From contig CAKUBJ010000005.1 of the NCBI GenBank assembly GCA_934636905.1, forward strand, positions 1 to 63,138: a stretch of 63,138 nucleotides of DNA, given 5' to 3'. Positions 46,641 through 53,681 of this stretch are shown one piece after another. The notes under the pieces are model-generated. The model did no database searches, had not been told where the DNA came from, and saw nothing but the letters and a program-made list of their open reading frames with translations. Made by a program: the position numbers and the translations under genes. Position 1 is the stretch's first letter; each line of letters begins with the position of its first letter. The DNA comes from an uncultured Dysosmobacter sp. GTDB lineage: Bacteria > Bacillota > Clostridia > Oscillospirales > Oscillospiraceae.

Positions 46641-47489
46641 TTACAGTCCTGCGCATACAAACAGATAAAGCCACGGCGCAATGAACAGCGTGGAATCAAA
46701 GCGATCCAGCATCCCGCCATGGGTCAGGAAAATGTGGCTGTAGTCCTTGACACCGGCTTCCCGCTTGATGAGGGACATGGAAAGATCCCCCAGCTGTCCG
46801 ATGGCGTTGGCAGTCAGACCGGCCAGTGCCAGAGAAAGGTAATCAGGCTCATAGCCCAGCCAGGCGTGAGCCACCACCCCCCAGAGCACCAGTCCCAGTG
46901 CGCCGCCCAGCAGGCCGGCAATGGCGCCTGCCCATGTTTTGTGAGGGCTGACGTGAGGCGCCATTTTCCGCTTGCCGAAGAGCATCCCGCCGTACATGGA
47001 AAGGCTGTCCCCGATAAAGGCCACGCAGAAGGGCAGCAGCACATACATTCTGCCGTACTGCGGATCCATCCGCAGCAGGAAAATGCTGCTGTACATCATG
47101 GGGAAGGCCGCGCCGCCCATCATGGCTGCGGCTACATCGGCAAAGGGCATGGCGTTGGGCGTTCCGTAGCTTTTGACGGCAACGAAAAACAGGACTGTCA
47201 GCAGTACCAGCGGGACGCACAGGATCCGGATCATGCCCACGGACTGATAGCCGTCATAAAACTGCCAGGTATGTTCATCATAGATGACCCATTCCAGCGC
47301 CACGGCAGTCAGAATGGTAAACGCATAGACACACTTGGGCACTTTTTTTCCGGCTGTGTGCAGCAGCTCATAGGCCGCGGCGGCGGCAATGCCGCACACC
47401 ACAATCACCGTGACCCAGTCCGGGCACAGCAGCAGCGCCGCCAGCAGCAGCGGCAGACCGATGATGACTACCAACCATCTTTGCAGCAT
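46641..47489 (-). CDS. cdsA: Phosphatidate cytidylyltransferase CdsA
   Basis: A 282-residue polytopic membrane enzyme (about eight helices) forming CDP-diacylglycerol from phosphatidate and CTP. The C-terminal signature includes SLIKREAGVKDY and HGGMLDRFDS. It lies between uppS and dxr, as in many Firmicutes. Confidence 0.95.
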   Translation of the reverse strand: MLQRWLVVIIGLPLLLAALLLCPDWVTVIVVCGIAAAAAYELLHTAGKKVPKCVYAFTILTAVALEWVIYDEHTWQFYDGYQSVGMIRILCVPLVLLTVLFFVAVKSYGTPNAMPFADVAAAMMGGAAFPMMYSSIFLLRMDPQYGRMYVLLPFCVAFIGDSLSMYGGMLFGKRKMAPHVSPHKTWAGAIAGLLGGALGLVLWGVVAHAWLGYEPDYLSLALAGLTANAIGQLGDLSMSLIKREAGVKDYSHIFLTHGGMLDRFDSTLFIAPWLYLFVCAGL

Positions 47490-47521
47490 AAAATCACAGT
47501 CCTTTCAATACCTGTAAGGGC

Positions 47522-48274
47522 TTACTTCTTTACACCGCCGAAGCGGCGGTCACGGCGCTGGTAGGCAGCGATGGCTCTGTCCAGTTCCGCTTCATCAAAG
47601 TCCGGCCAAAGGGTATCCGTGTAATAGAACTCGGAATAGGCGCACTGCCACAGCAGGAAATTGCTCAGCCGCTGCTCTCCGCTGGGACGGATAATCAGTT
47701 CCGGATCCGGGATGCCCGCAGAGTCCAGATAGGAGGAAAACAGCGCTTCATCCAGTTCCTCCGGCTTCCGCTCCCCCGCCGCGCATTCCGCGGCAAAGCG
47801 GCGGACACCCCGGAGAATCTCGTCCCGCCCGCCGTAGTTCAGGCAGACGTTGGCCTGAAAGTCCTCCCGGGACAGGTGCTCCGTAATCTCGTCGGTTTCG
47901 TGGGCCAGCGCCTGCAGTTCCGGGTCAATGGGCGTCATGTCCCCGAAGAAATGAAGGCGGATGTGATCCCGCTCCATGGTGTCCACCGCCTCCAGCAGGT
48001 ACTTCTTCAGAAGTGCCATGATGGCGGAAACCTCCGTTTCCGAGCGCTTCCAGTTCTCCGTGGAAAAGGCATACACCGTCAGGTACCTGACGCCGATATT
48101 CTTGCAGTAGGTGGCAATCCGGCGGAAGGTTTCCGCCCCCGCCTTGTGGCCGGCGGTGCGGGGAAGTCCCCGCCGGGAAGCCCAGCGGCCGTTGCCGTCC
48201 ATAATAATCGCAATATGGCGAGGTGGGCTGCCAGCCCACCCCGCCGTATGCAGCGTGTTTTGTGTTCCGCTCAT
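47522..48274 (-). CDS. uppS: Undecaprenyl diphosphate synthase
   Basis: A 250-residue cis-prenyltransferase making the C55 lipid carrier for wall synthesis. The catalytic Asp is in AIIMDGNGRWASRRG; AFSTENWKRSETEV and the C-terminal IRPSGEQRLSNFLLWQ are conserved (E. coli-type RTSGE appears as RPSGE). It shares one base with frr. Confidence 0.96.
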   Translation of the reverse strand: MSGTQNTLHTAGWAGSPPRHIAIIMDGNGRWASRRGLPRTAGHKAGAETFRRIATYCKNIGVRYLTVYAFSTENWKRSETEVSAIMALLKKYLLEAVDTMERDHIRLHFFGDMTPIDPELQALAHETDEITEHLSREDFQANVCLNYGGRDEILRGVRRFAAECAAGERKPEELDEALFSSYLDSAGIPDPELIIRPSGEQRLSNFLLWQCAYSEFYYTDTLWPDFDEAELDRAIAAYQRRDRRFGGVKK

Positions 48275-48831
48275 CAGATCTCCATCAATTCCTTTTCCTT
48301 GCGGCTCAGCAGATCGTCAATCTTCTTGCAGCTGTCATCCGTCAGCTTCTGGAGATCCTTCTCCGCCTGCTTCCGGTCGTCCTCGGTGATTTCGGAGGCC
48401 TTCTCCTTCTTCTTGATGGTTTCCATGGCATCCCGGCGGATGTTGCGGACGGCCACCTTGCCGTTTTCCGCATACTTGCGGATCTGCTTCACCAGCTCCT
48501 TCCGGCGCTCCTCCGTCAGCTGGGGGAAATTCAGGCGGATATTCCGGCCGTCATTCTGGGGGTTGATGCCCAGATCGGAGTTGAGAATGGCCTTTTCAAT
48601 GGACTTCAGGGCAGAGTTGTCCCAGGGGGCAATCTGCAGGATCCGGGGATCCGGTGTGGAGATGGCCGCAATCTGCTGGATAGGCGTCGGCGTGCCGTAG
48701 TAATCCACGGTAATGCGATCCAGCACGGCGGCATTGGCGCGGCCGGCCCGAACGGAGGCGAAATCCGCGGCGGTGGCGTTGATGCTCTTTTCCATTTTGT
48801 CCTCGTAGACCTTGTAATCATCCTTCAGCAT
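48274..48831 (-). CDS. frr: Ribosome recycling factor
   Basis: A 185-residue RRF: RAGRANAAVLDRITVDYYGTPTPI and the helical hairpin ending DLLSRKEKELMEI. The ATG at 48831 gives the standard length and has AAGGAAGG upstream; the in-frame TTG seven codons earlier is rejected. It follows pyrH by 24 bp, as in most bacteria. Confidence 0.97.
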   Translation of the reverse strand: MLKDDYKVYEDKMEKSINATAADFASVRAGRANAAVLDRITVDYYGTPTPIQQIAAISTPDPRILQIAPWDNSALKSIEKAILNSDLGINPQNDGRNIRLNFPQLTEERRKELVKQIRKYAENGKVAVRNIRRDAMETIKKKEKASEITEDDRKQAEKDLQKLTDDSCKKIDDLLSRKEKELMEI

Positions 48832-48855
48832 AGCTTCGTTCCTTCCTTTCAATCC

Positions 48856-49575
48856 TTATTCCTTGACAATCGTACCCACCTGCTCGCCGCAGACAGCCCG
48901 GATGATGTTCTCCGGATCCTTCAGGGCAAAGAGCAGCACAGGGATGTGGTTATCCATGGACAGTGAGGTTGCGGTGGTATCCATCACCATCAGGTGCTGC
49001 GCCAGCACATCGTCATAGGAGATGCTGTCGTACTTCACGGCGGTGGGATCCTTCACCGGGTCGGCGCTGTACACGCCGTCCACATTCTTGGCCAGCAGAA
49101 TCACATCGGCATTGATTTCCGCCGCCCGCAGCACGGCAGCGGTGTCCGTGGAGAAAAAGGGATTGCCGGTGCCGGCGCCGAAGATGACCACCCGCCCCTT
49201 TTCCAGATGCCGGATGGCCCGGGAGCGGATATACGGCTCCGCGACAGCCCGCATCTCAATGGCGGTCTGAACCCGGACGGGGATCCCCTTCTGCTCACAG
49301 ACGTCCGCCACGGCCAGTGCGTTCATCACGGTGGCCAGCATCCCGATATGGTCGGCCCGGGTGCGCTCCATCTTGCCGCCGCCGCTGTTCTTGGCGCCCC
49401 GCCAGAAGTTGCCGCCGCCAACCACCATGCCCACCTGAACGCCCATGTCCAGACACTTCTTGATGACGTCGCACACCTGACCGATGACCTCAAAGTCAAG
49501 GCCGGAATGCTTGTCCCCTGCAAGAGCCTCGCCGCTGATTTTCAGCAAGACCCGATGATAGACCGGTTTTTCCAT
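48856..49575 (-). CDS. pyrH: UMP kinase
   Basis: A 239-residue amino-acid-kinase-fold enzyme phosphorylating [23 protein letters not shown], and [17 protein letters not shown] are the family motifs. The ATG at 49575 is preceded by AGGAGGG; upstream in-frame codons lack a site. First gene of the pyrH-frr-uppS-cdsA-dxr-rseP-ispG-polC operon. Confidence 0.97.
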   Translation of the reverse strand: MEKPVYHRVLLKISGEALAGDKHSGLDFEVIGQVCDVIKKCLDMGVQVGMVVGGGNFWRGAKNSGGGKMERTRADHIGMLATVMNALAVADVCEQKGIPVRVQTAIEMRAVAEPYIRSRAIRHLEKGRVVIFGAGTGNPFFSTDTAAVLRAAEINADVILLAKNVDGVYSADPVKDPTAVKYDSISYDDVLAQHLMVMDTTATSLSMDNHIPVLLFALKDPENIIRAVCGEQVGTIVKE

Positions 49576-49608
49576 AACGCCCTCCTGTGGCATATATTAT
49601 CAGAATCT

Positions 49609-49637
49609 ATTTTACCTTATTTTCCGCTGTTTGGAAA
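49609..49637 (-). promoter_or_regulatory. Promoter for the pyrH-polC operon
   Basis: On the minus strand TTTCCA (49632-49637), 17 bp, TAAAAT (49609-49614), 33 bp before the pyrH ATG. Confidence 0.5.
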
Positions 49638-49928
49638 GGGGGTATCGGAATATTTTCACAGGAAAATTGCAGGGGCGGTTTTCGTTGGAATCCCACTGTT
49701 TTTTCAGGCCGCAGCCGATGGTTGACAGCCGGGCGGCAGCCAAAATTGATACTATGTGGTATTAATCTGCGGAGAAACCGCATGACAGCGGGACAGCGCA
49801 TCAGCTGCTGCAGAGAGCCTCTCTCCCCCACTTTTTCATTCACGCCAGCGGCCTGTCCGCCCCCTCTGCCGATACTCTTCTGATGTGGCCGCTGCCCCAT
49901 CCGGCCGGAAGAACCATATAATAAAAAA
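49638..49928. other. Intergenic stretch without a recognisable gene
   Basis: About 290 bp between the pyrH promoter and the gntR terminator. Short open frames here show no protein-like features or ribosome-binding sites. I see no RNA family or strong repeats. Confidence 0.5.
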
Positions 49929-49955
49929 TTCAGACGCGGCGATGCCGCGTCTGAA
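49929..49955 (-). terminator. Intrinsic terminator of the GntR gene
   Basis: A perfect 12-bp stem (49929-49940 with 49944-49955), GAT/ATC loop, followed by six T on the minus strand; 11 bp past the stop. Confidence 0.92.
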
Positions 49956-49966
49956 ATGCTTTTGGC

Positions 49967-50692
49967 TTACAGCTTTTTCCGCAGGACGGTGTGGCGGAAG
50001 ATGCCGTCGGCAAAGTACTCCCGGGAGACAAACACCGGCGCGCCGTCAATATCGTAGTCCACCTCGTCCATGTTCAGCAGGGGTGTCCCCTCCGGCAGCT
50101 GGAAAATGCCGGAAAGGAACGCGTCGGCAGCCACAGGCCGCAGATCCGTCAGATCCAGATAGGAGGACAGACCGCACACACTCTGCAGGAAGTCGAAAAT
50201 AGGCTGCCGCAGCTCCGCCTCCGTATAGGGGTGTCGGAGTTTCGCCTTTTCCACAATGTCCTCGCAGTAGATGGCAGGACGGCCGTCCGCCGTGCAGAGC
50301 CGGGAGATTTTCAGCACCGGCGTCCCCACGGGGATCCCCAGTTGGCCGGCTGCCTTTTCGTCTGCCGCCCCCTCGGCGGCGCGGACAAAGGCCACGCCGG
50401 GGGTGCGGCCGCTCTGGCGGATCATATCCATAAACTCCACCTCAATGTCCATCCGTGCCTGCGCCCCCAGAACGTGGCGATTGATGACGGTTCCCACCCC
50501 GTGGCGCCGGGTAATGAACCCCTCCCGATCCAGTGAGGCCAGAATGTCCCGCAGCTGGGTGCGGCTGATGCCCAGCTTTTCCGACAGGACGCTCTCCCGG
50601 GGCAGGCGGTCGCAGTGGGCGTACTCCCCCTCCCGCATGGCAGAGAGCAGCTGCGTGCGGATGCTTCTGGACTGGGTAGGCTTCTGATTCAT
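49967..50692 (-). CDS. GntR-family regulator, HutC subfamily (UTRA domain)
   Basis: A 241-residue repressor-type protein. An N-terminal winged helix-turn-helix (about 10-70; LSEKLGISRTQLRDILASLD is the recognition region) is joined to a C-terminal UTRA ligand domain (about 95-240, ending EYFADGIFRHTVLRK). HutC-type regulators usually sense small metabolites such as histidine intermediates, sugars or phosphonates; the ligand here is unknown. It is divergent from the shikimate-kinase-like gene, the nearest candidate target. Confidence 0.9.
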   Translation of the reverse strand: MNQKPTQSRSIRTQLLSAMREGEYAHCDRLPRESVLSEKLGISRTQLRDILASLDREGFITRRHGVGTVINRHVLGAQARMDIEVEFMDMIRQSGRTPGVAFVRAAEGAADEKAAGQLGIPVGTPVLKISRLCTADGRPAIYCEDIVEKAKLRHPYTEAELRQPIFDFLQSVCGLSSYLDLTDLRPVAADAFLSGIFQLPEGTPLLNMDEVDYDIDGAPVFVSREYFADGIFRHTVLRKKL

Positions 50693-50703
50693 ATCGCACC
50701 TCC

Positions 50704-50721
50704 GAAAGGTAATACCATTTC
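50704..50721. promoter_or_regulatory. Candidate GntR operator
   Basis: An imperfect palindrome with core GGTAATACC flanked by GAAA and TTTC, lying between the -10 box and start codon of the GntR gene. It could be an autoregulatory site. Short, and found by eye only. Confidence 0.3.
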
Positions 50722-50727
50722 AGGAAT

Positions 50728-50756
50728 ATTGTACCGGAATCCCGGGTGGTTGGCAA
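50728..50756 (-). promoter_or_regulatory. Promoter for the GntR gene
   Basis: On the minus strand TTGCCA (50751-50756), 17 bp, TACAAT (50728-50733). Confidence 0.65.
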
Positions 50757-50858
50757 TGGACAGATGTTACAGATTTCCACCCTGTTTTTTTTCCGGCCTT
50801 GGCAGTCTCGCCGCGAAAGGTCAACCTATTTCTTCCCGTTCTTTGTGTATTTTAACGG

Positions 50859-50887
50859 TGGACAAATGTCTGCATCCGTCGTATGAT
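50859..50887 (+). promoter_or_regulatory. Promoter for the shikimate-kinase-like gene
   Basis: TGGACA (50859-50864), 17 bp, TATGAT (50882-50887); one mismatch to consensus in each box. Confidence 0.7.
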
Positions 50888-50917
50888 AAGCCCAGTTCAG
50901 ACAGGAGGATCAATTTC

Positions 50918-51430
50918 ATGGAAAATATTGTGCTGATCGGGATGCCCGGCACCGGGAAAAGCGTTGTGGGGCAGGCGCTGGCCTCCCGCCTCGGCTATGA
51001 TTTTGTAGATGTGGACGACCTGATTGTGGAGAAGGCCGGCAAAACCCTGCCGGAAATCCTGCGGCAGGACGGTCTGGAGGCCTTTTACCGGATTGAGGGC
51101 AGCGTAGGGCTGTCGCTGCAGCGGAAGCATACGGTAATTGCCACCGGCGGCAGCATGGTGCTCTATCCGGAGGCCATGGAGCACCTGAAGAAAAACAGCG
51201 TGGTGGTCTGGCTTCAGACCCCCTTCTCCCTGATTCAGGAGCGGATGCCGGCAGACCTCTATGACCGGGGGATTGCCGCCCCCAAGGGGGAGTCCCTGCG
51301 GGAAATCTACGAGGAGCGCCGGGCGCTTTACGCCACCTATGCCGACCTGATTGTCGCCTGTCGGGAGGGAGAGGACGACACCGCCCATCTGGTGGAGGAG
51401 GTCATGCGCACCGTGGGATTGCAGGCATAA
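50918..51430 (+). CDS. Shikimate kinase-like P-loop kinase
   Basis: A 170-residue protein with the AroK fold and length: P-loop GMPGTGKSVVGQAL (about 8-21), DVDDLI with the DxD, ATGGS at about 80, and ERRALYATYAD near the C-terminus. It differs from typical AroK at substrate positions: FRxxE reads FYRIE, GGG reads GGS, and the lid lacks RPLL (it reads DRGIAAPKGES). It may be a divergent shikimate kinase or act on another small hydroxyl substrate. No other aro genes are adjacent. The ATG at 50918 follows AGGAGG. Confidence 0.75.
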   Translation: MENIVLIGMPGTGKSVVGQALASRLGYDFVDVDDLIVEKAGKTLPEILRQDGLEAFYRIEGSVGLSLQRKHTVIATGGSMVLYPEAMEHLKKNSVVVWLQTPFSLIQERMPADLYDRGIAAPKGESLREIYEERRALYATYADLIVACREGEDDTAHLVEEVMRTVGLQA

Positions 51431-51451
51431 GAACTGCGTCCCGGAGGCTGC

Positions 51452-51517
51452 GGAGGCTGCCGACGTGGTTCGGCAACCTCCATAAGCTGTAAAAATATAT
51501 TATTAGTACAGCTTATG
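51452..51517 (+). terminator. Hairpin pair downstream of the shikimate-kinase-like gene
   Basis: Hairpin one pairs 51452-51463 with 51470-51481 with one mismatch. Hairpin two is a perfect 11-bp repeat (51481-51491 with 51507-51517) around an AT-rich loop. Together they probably end the upstream transcript; a T-rich stretch follows. Confidence 0.5.
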
Positions 51518-51591
51518 TCTCATTTGCCTTTTTGCGTTATTATATACAATTTCTTTGCAATTTTCGATTGTTTTATCGTCATAATTGCGGC

Positions 51592-51620
51592 TTGCAATCC
51601 GGTGATGGCTTCTGTATAAT
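51592..51620 (+). promoter_or_regulatory. Promoter for the uracil permease leader
   Basis: TTGCAA (51592-51597), 17 bp, perfect TATAAT (51615-51620). It predicts a start near 51627 and a leader of about 215 nt before uraA. Confidence 0.8.
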
Positions 51621-51651
51621 AAGCCCAATGAATTTTTGAGGAGGCGGAACC

Positions 51652-51756
51652 ATGACGCAGTACGGCGCAAAAAATCGGAATACTGCTTCTTCCGTCTCCG
51701 GGGTTCATTCCCTTTTCATTTCCGTTTCCCCTTCTGTTTCCGTTTCTCTTTTTTAA
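51652..51756 (+). CDS. Candidate 34-residue leader peptide of uraA
   Basis: An ATG-to-TAA frame of 34 codons with an excellent ribosome-binding site (AGGAGG, 51639-51644, 7 bases before the ATG). The peptide starts MTQYGAKNRN and then consists almost only of Ser, Val, Phe, Leu and Pro because its DNA is pyrimidine-rich: 59 of the last 70 bases before the stop (51685-51754) are C or T, ending in a T6 run. The stop codon coincides with the first base of a terminator hairpin. No protein function is expected; its translation is probably the regulatory act. Confidence 0.65.
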   Translation: MTQYGAKNRNTASSVSGVHSLFISVSPSVSVSLF

Positions 51757-51782
51757 CCGGCTTTGGAGCCGGTATTTTTTTT
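51756..51782 (+). terminator. Attenuator terminator in the uraA leader
   Basis: ACCGGCT and AGCCGGT (51756-51762 with 51767-51773), loop TTGG, then A and eight T. The 5' arm starts on the last base of the leader-peptide stop codon, so a ribosome finishing the leader peptide would cover it. It lies 62 bp before the uraA start. Confidence 0.85.
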
Positions 51783-51843
51783 GCCCATTTTCATCCGTTA
51801 GCCCAAATCAGTTTGTGATTTTTGTGTATGAGAGGAGAACAAC

Positions 51844-53232
51844 ATGAACGAGAAAAAGAAACCCGTCCTCGGCCAGGAAGCCGTCACCGACGCCCGCACT
51901 CTGGGGACACCCCGGATGCTGATTCTTGGATTGCAGCATCTGTTCGCCATGTTCGGCGCCACGGTGCTGGTGCCCATTCTGGTGCAGGGCTACGGCCTGC
52001 CCCTGAGCATCCAGACCACCCTGCTGATGGCAGGACTGGGCACGCTGCTGTTCCATGTGTGCACCAAGTTCAGGGTGCCCGCCTTCCTGGGCTCCTCCTT
52101 CGCCTATCTGGGCGGCTTCTCCACCGTGGCCTCCATGCCGGCCTATGAGGGGCTGGATCCCGAGTTGAAGCTGGCCTACGCCCTGGGCGGCATCGTGATT
52201 GCCGGCCTGCTGTATCTGGTGCTGGCCCTGCTGTTCAAGGTGCTGGGCGCCAAAACCGTCATGCGGTACTTCCCCCCCATCGTCACCGGCCCCATGATCA
52301 TCATGATCGGCCTGAACCTCTCCGGCTCTGCCATCAGCAATGCGCAGACCTGCTGGTGGCTGGCGCTGGTAGCCATGGCCATCATCGTGGTTGCCAATAT
52401 CTGGGGCAAGGGCATGGTAAAAATCATCCCCATTCTGCTGGGTGTGGTAGGCAGCTACATCGTGGCTCTGGTTGCCAACGCCTGCGGCGCCACTGCGCTG
52501 AACTCTGCCGGTGAGGTGGTTCCCCTGCTTGACTTCTCCGGTGTGAGCGCCGCCAGCCTCGTGGGTCTTCAGAAATTCATCATCGCCAAGTTTGACGTAT
52601 CCGCCATTCTGGTAATGGCGCCCATCGCCATCGCCGCCATGATGGAGCACATCGGTGACATCTCCGCCATCTCCTCCACCACCGGCAATAACTTCATCGC
52701 CGACCCCGGCCTGCACCGCACGCTGGTGGGTGACGGCCTCGCCACCGCTCTGGCCGGTATGTTCGGCGGCCCTGCCAACACCACCTACGGCGAGAACACC
52801 GGCGTGCTGGCTCTCTCCAAGGTCTACGACCCCCGGGTCATCCGTCTGGCTGCCGTGTACGCCATCATCCTCAGCCTCTCCCCCAAGTTTGACGCGCTGG
52901 TGAACTCCATCCCCTCCGCCATCGTGGGCGGCGTCAGCTTCATCCTCTACGGCATGATTTCCGCCGTAGGCGTCCGCAACATCGTGGAAAATCAGGTAGA
53001 CCTCACCAAGTCCCGGAACCTCATCATCGCCGCCGTCATGTTCGTCAGCGGTCTGGGCTTCAACTCTGTAGGCGGCATCACCTTCACCGTAGGCGGCGCG
53101 GCCGTGACCCTGTCCGGTCTGGCCATCGCGGCTCTGTGCGGTGTGATCCTCAACGCCATCCTGCCCGGCAACGACTATGTCTTCGGCACCTCCGTGGAGG
53201 GCGACAAGTCCGCCGACCTGGGCAGCTACTGA
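51844..53232 (+). CDS. uraA: Uracil permease (NCS2 family)
   Basis: A 462-residue nucleobase:proton symporter. It is close to E. coli UraA in diagnostic segments: LGLQHLFAMFGATVLVPIL (about 28-46), PAFLGSSFAYLGG, the AEH-type motif as MMEHIGDISAIS, and NTTYGENTGVLALSKVY near residue 313-329. Fourteen helices are expected. It imports uracil, which Upp (start at 63081) would convert to UMP. It is preceded by an attenuator-like leader and followed by a terminator. Confidence 0.94.
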   Translation: MNEKKKPVLGQEAVTDARTLGTPRMLILGLQHLFAMFGATVLVPILVQGYGLPLSIQTTLLMAGLGTLLFHVCTKFRVPAFLGSSFAYLGGFSTVASMPAYEGLDPELKLAYALGGIVIAGLLYLVLALLFKVLGAKTVMRYFPPIVTGPMIIMIGLNLSGSAISNAQTCWWLALVAMAIIVVANIWGKGMVKIIPILLGVVGSYIVALVANACGATALNSAGEVVPLLDFSGVSAASLVGLQKFIIAKFDVSAILVMAPIAIAAMMEHIGDISAISSTTGNNFIADPGLHRTLVGDGLATALAGMFGGPANTTYGENTGVLALSKVYDPRVIRLAAVYAIILSLSPKFDALVNSIPSAIVGGVSFILYGMISAVGVRNIVENQVDLTKSRNLIIAAVMFVSGLGFNSVGGITFTVGGAAVTLSGLAIAALCGVILNAILPGNDYVFGTSVEGDKSADLGSY

Positions 53233-53256
53233 GAACCGCATCCTTCTGCGAAAGAG

Positions 53257-53282
53257 AAAAGCGCCGCATCTGCGGCGCTTTT
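53257..53282 (+). terminator. Intrinsic terminator of uraA
   Basis: A perfect 12-bp stem (53257-53268 with 53271-53282) ending in T4, 24 bp past the stop. Confidence 0.9.
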
Positions 53283-53326
53283 CCTTCTTTCATATAATAA
53301 AATATGGACAAATTGTGAATTACCCG

Positions 53327-53354
53327 TTGACAAGTCGGGTTTTTCTCCTATAAT
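53327..53354 (+). promoter_or_regulatory. Consensus promoter of the lysine-riboswitch gene
   Basis: Perfect TTGACA (53327-53332), 16 bp, perfect TATAAT (53349-53354), placing transcription start just before the riboswitch. Confidence 0.88.
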
Positions 53355-53375
53355 AAGAACGTAAACTGGATAACG

Positions 53376-53543
53376 CATGATAGAGGCGCGGCTGATAAGA
53401 GTACCCATCCGGAATGCAGGCACAGCAGGATGGCGAAAGGCTCAGCCGCCGAAGGGTCGGCCCGCTGCCTGGCGGGACGATGCCTGGGTCGTCGGAGAAA
53501 ATCCGGCGGACTGTCGTCCGGAAACGGACGGGGCGCTGTCATG
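53376..53543 (+). ncRNA. Lysine riboswitch (L box) aptamer
   Basis: Conserved blocks of the lysine aptamer occur in order: GATAGAGGCGC (53379-53389), ATAAGAGTA, GCGAAAGGCTCAGCCGCCG (53434-53452), GAAGGGTCGG, and the closing CTGTCATG. P1 pairs CATGATAG (53376-53383) with CTGTCATG (53536-53543). It senses L-lysine and, with the terminator downstream, should switch off transcription of the transporter when lysine is plentiful. Confidence 0.93.
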
Positions 53544-53566
53544 GATCTGTTTGATGCGGCGTTTTC

Positions 53567-53602
53567 AAGCGGAGTCATGACGGAAGTCATGACTCCGCTT
53601 TT
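53567..53602 (+). terminator. Terminator of the lysine riboswitch expression platform
   Basis: A perfect 15-bp stem (53567-53581 with 53586-53600), GGAA loop, then T4. Its 5' arm follows the aptamer P1 closely, consistent with transcription attenuation. An alternative antiterminator pairing could involve the aptamer 3' strand, which contains a GTCATG also found in this stem. Confidence 0.85.
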
Positions 53603-53681
53603 CTGTCAGGGAAAGCACCCGGAGTCCGCTGCGTGCCGGTTCAGAGGCCGGGCTGTGCCCGAAAACGAAAGGAGAACTTCC

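Noticed and set aside
51431..51843. PyrR-binding attenuator or purine/PreQ1 riboswitch before uraA
   Set aside because: No PyrR-type conserved loop and no riboswitch core could be matched; the leader-peptide layout explains the sequence better.
53430..53681. N-terminal extension of the NhaC-family protein by more than 80 residues
   Set aside because: This stretch encodes the lysine riboswitch and its terminator; the signal-like N-terminus begins at 53682 after a ribosome-binding site.
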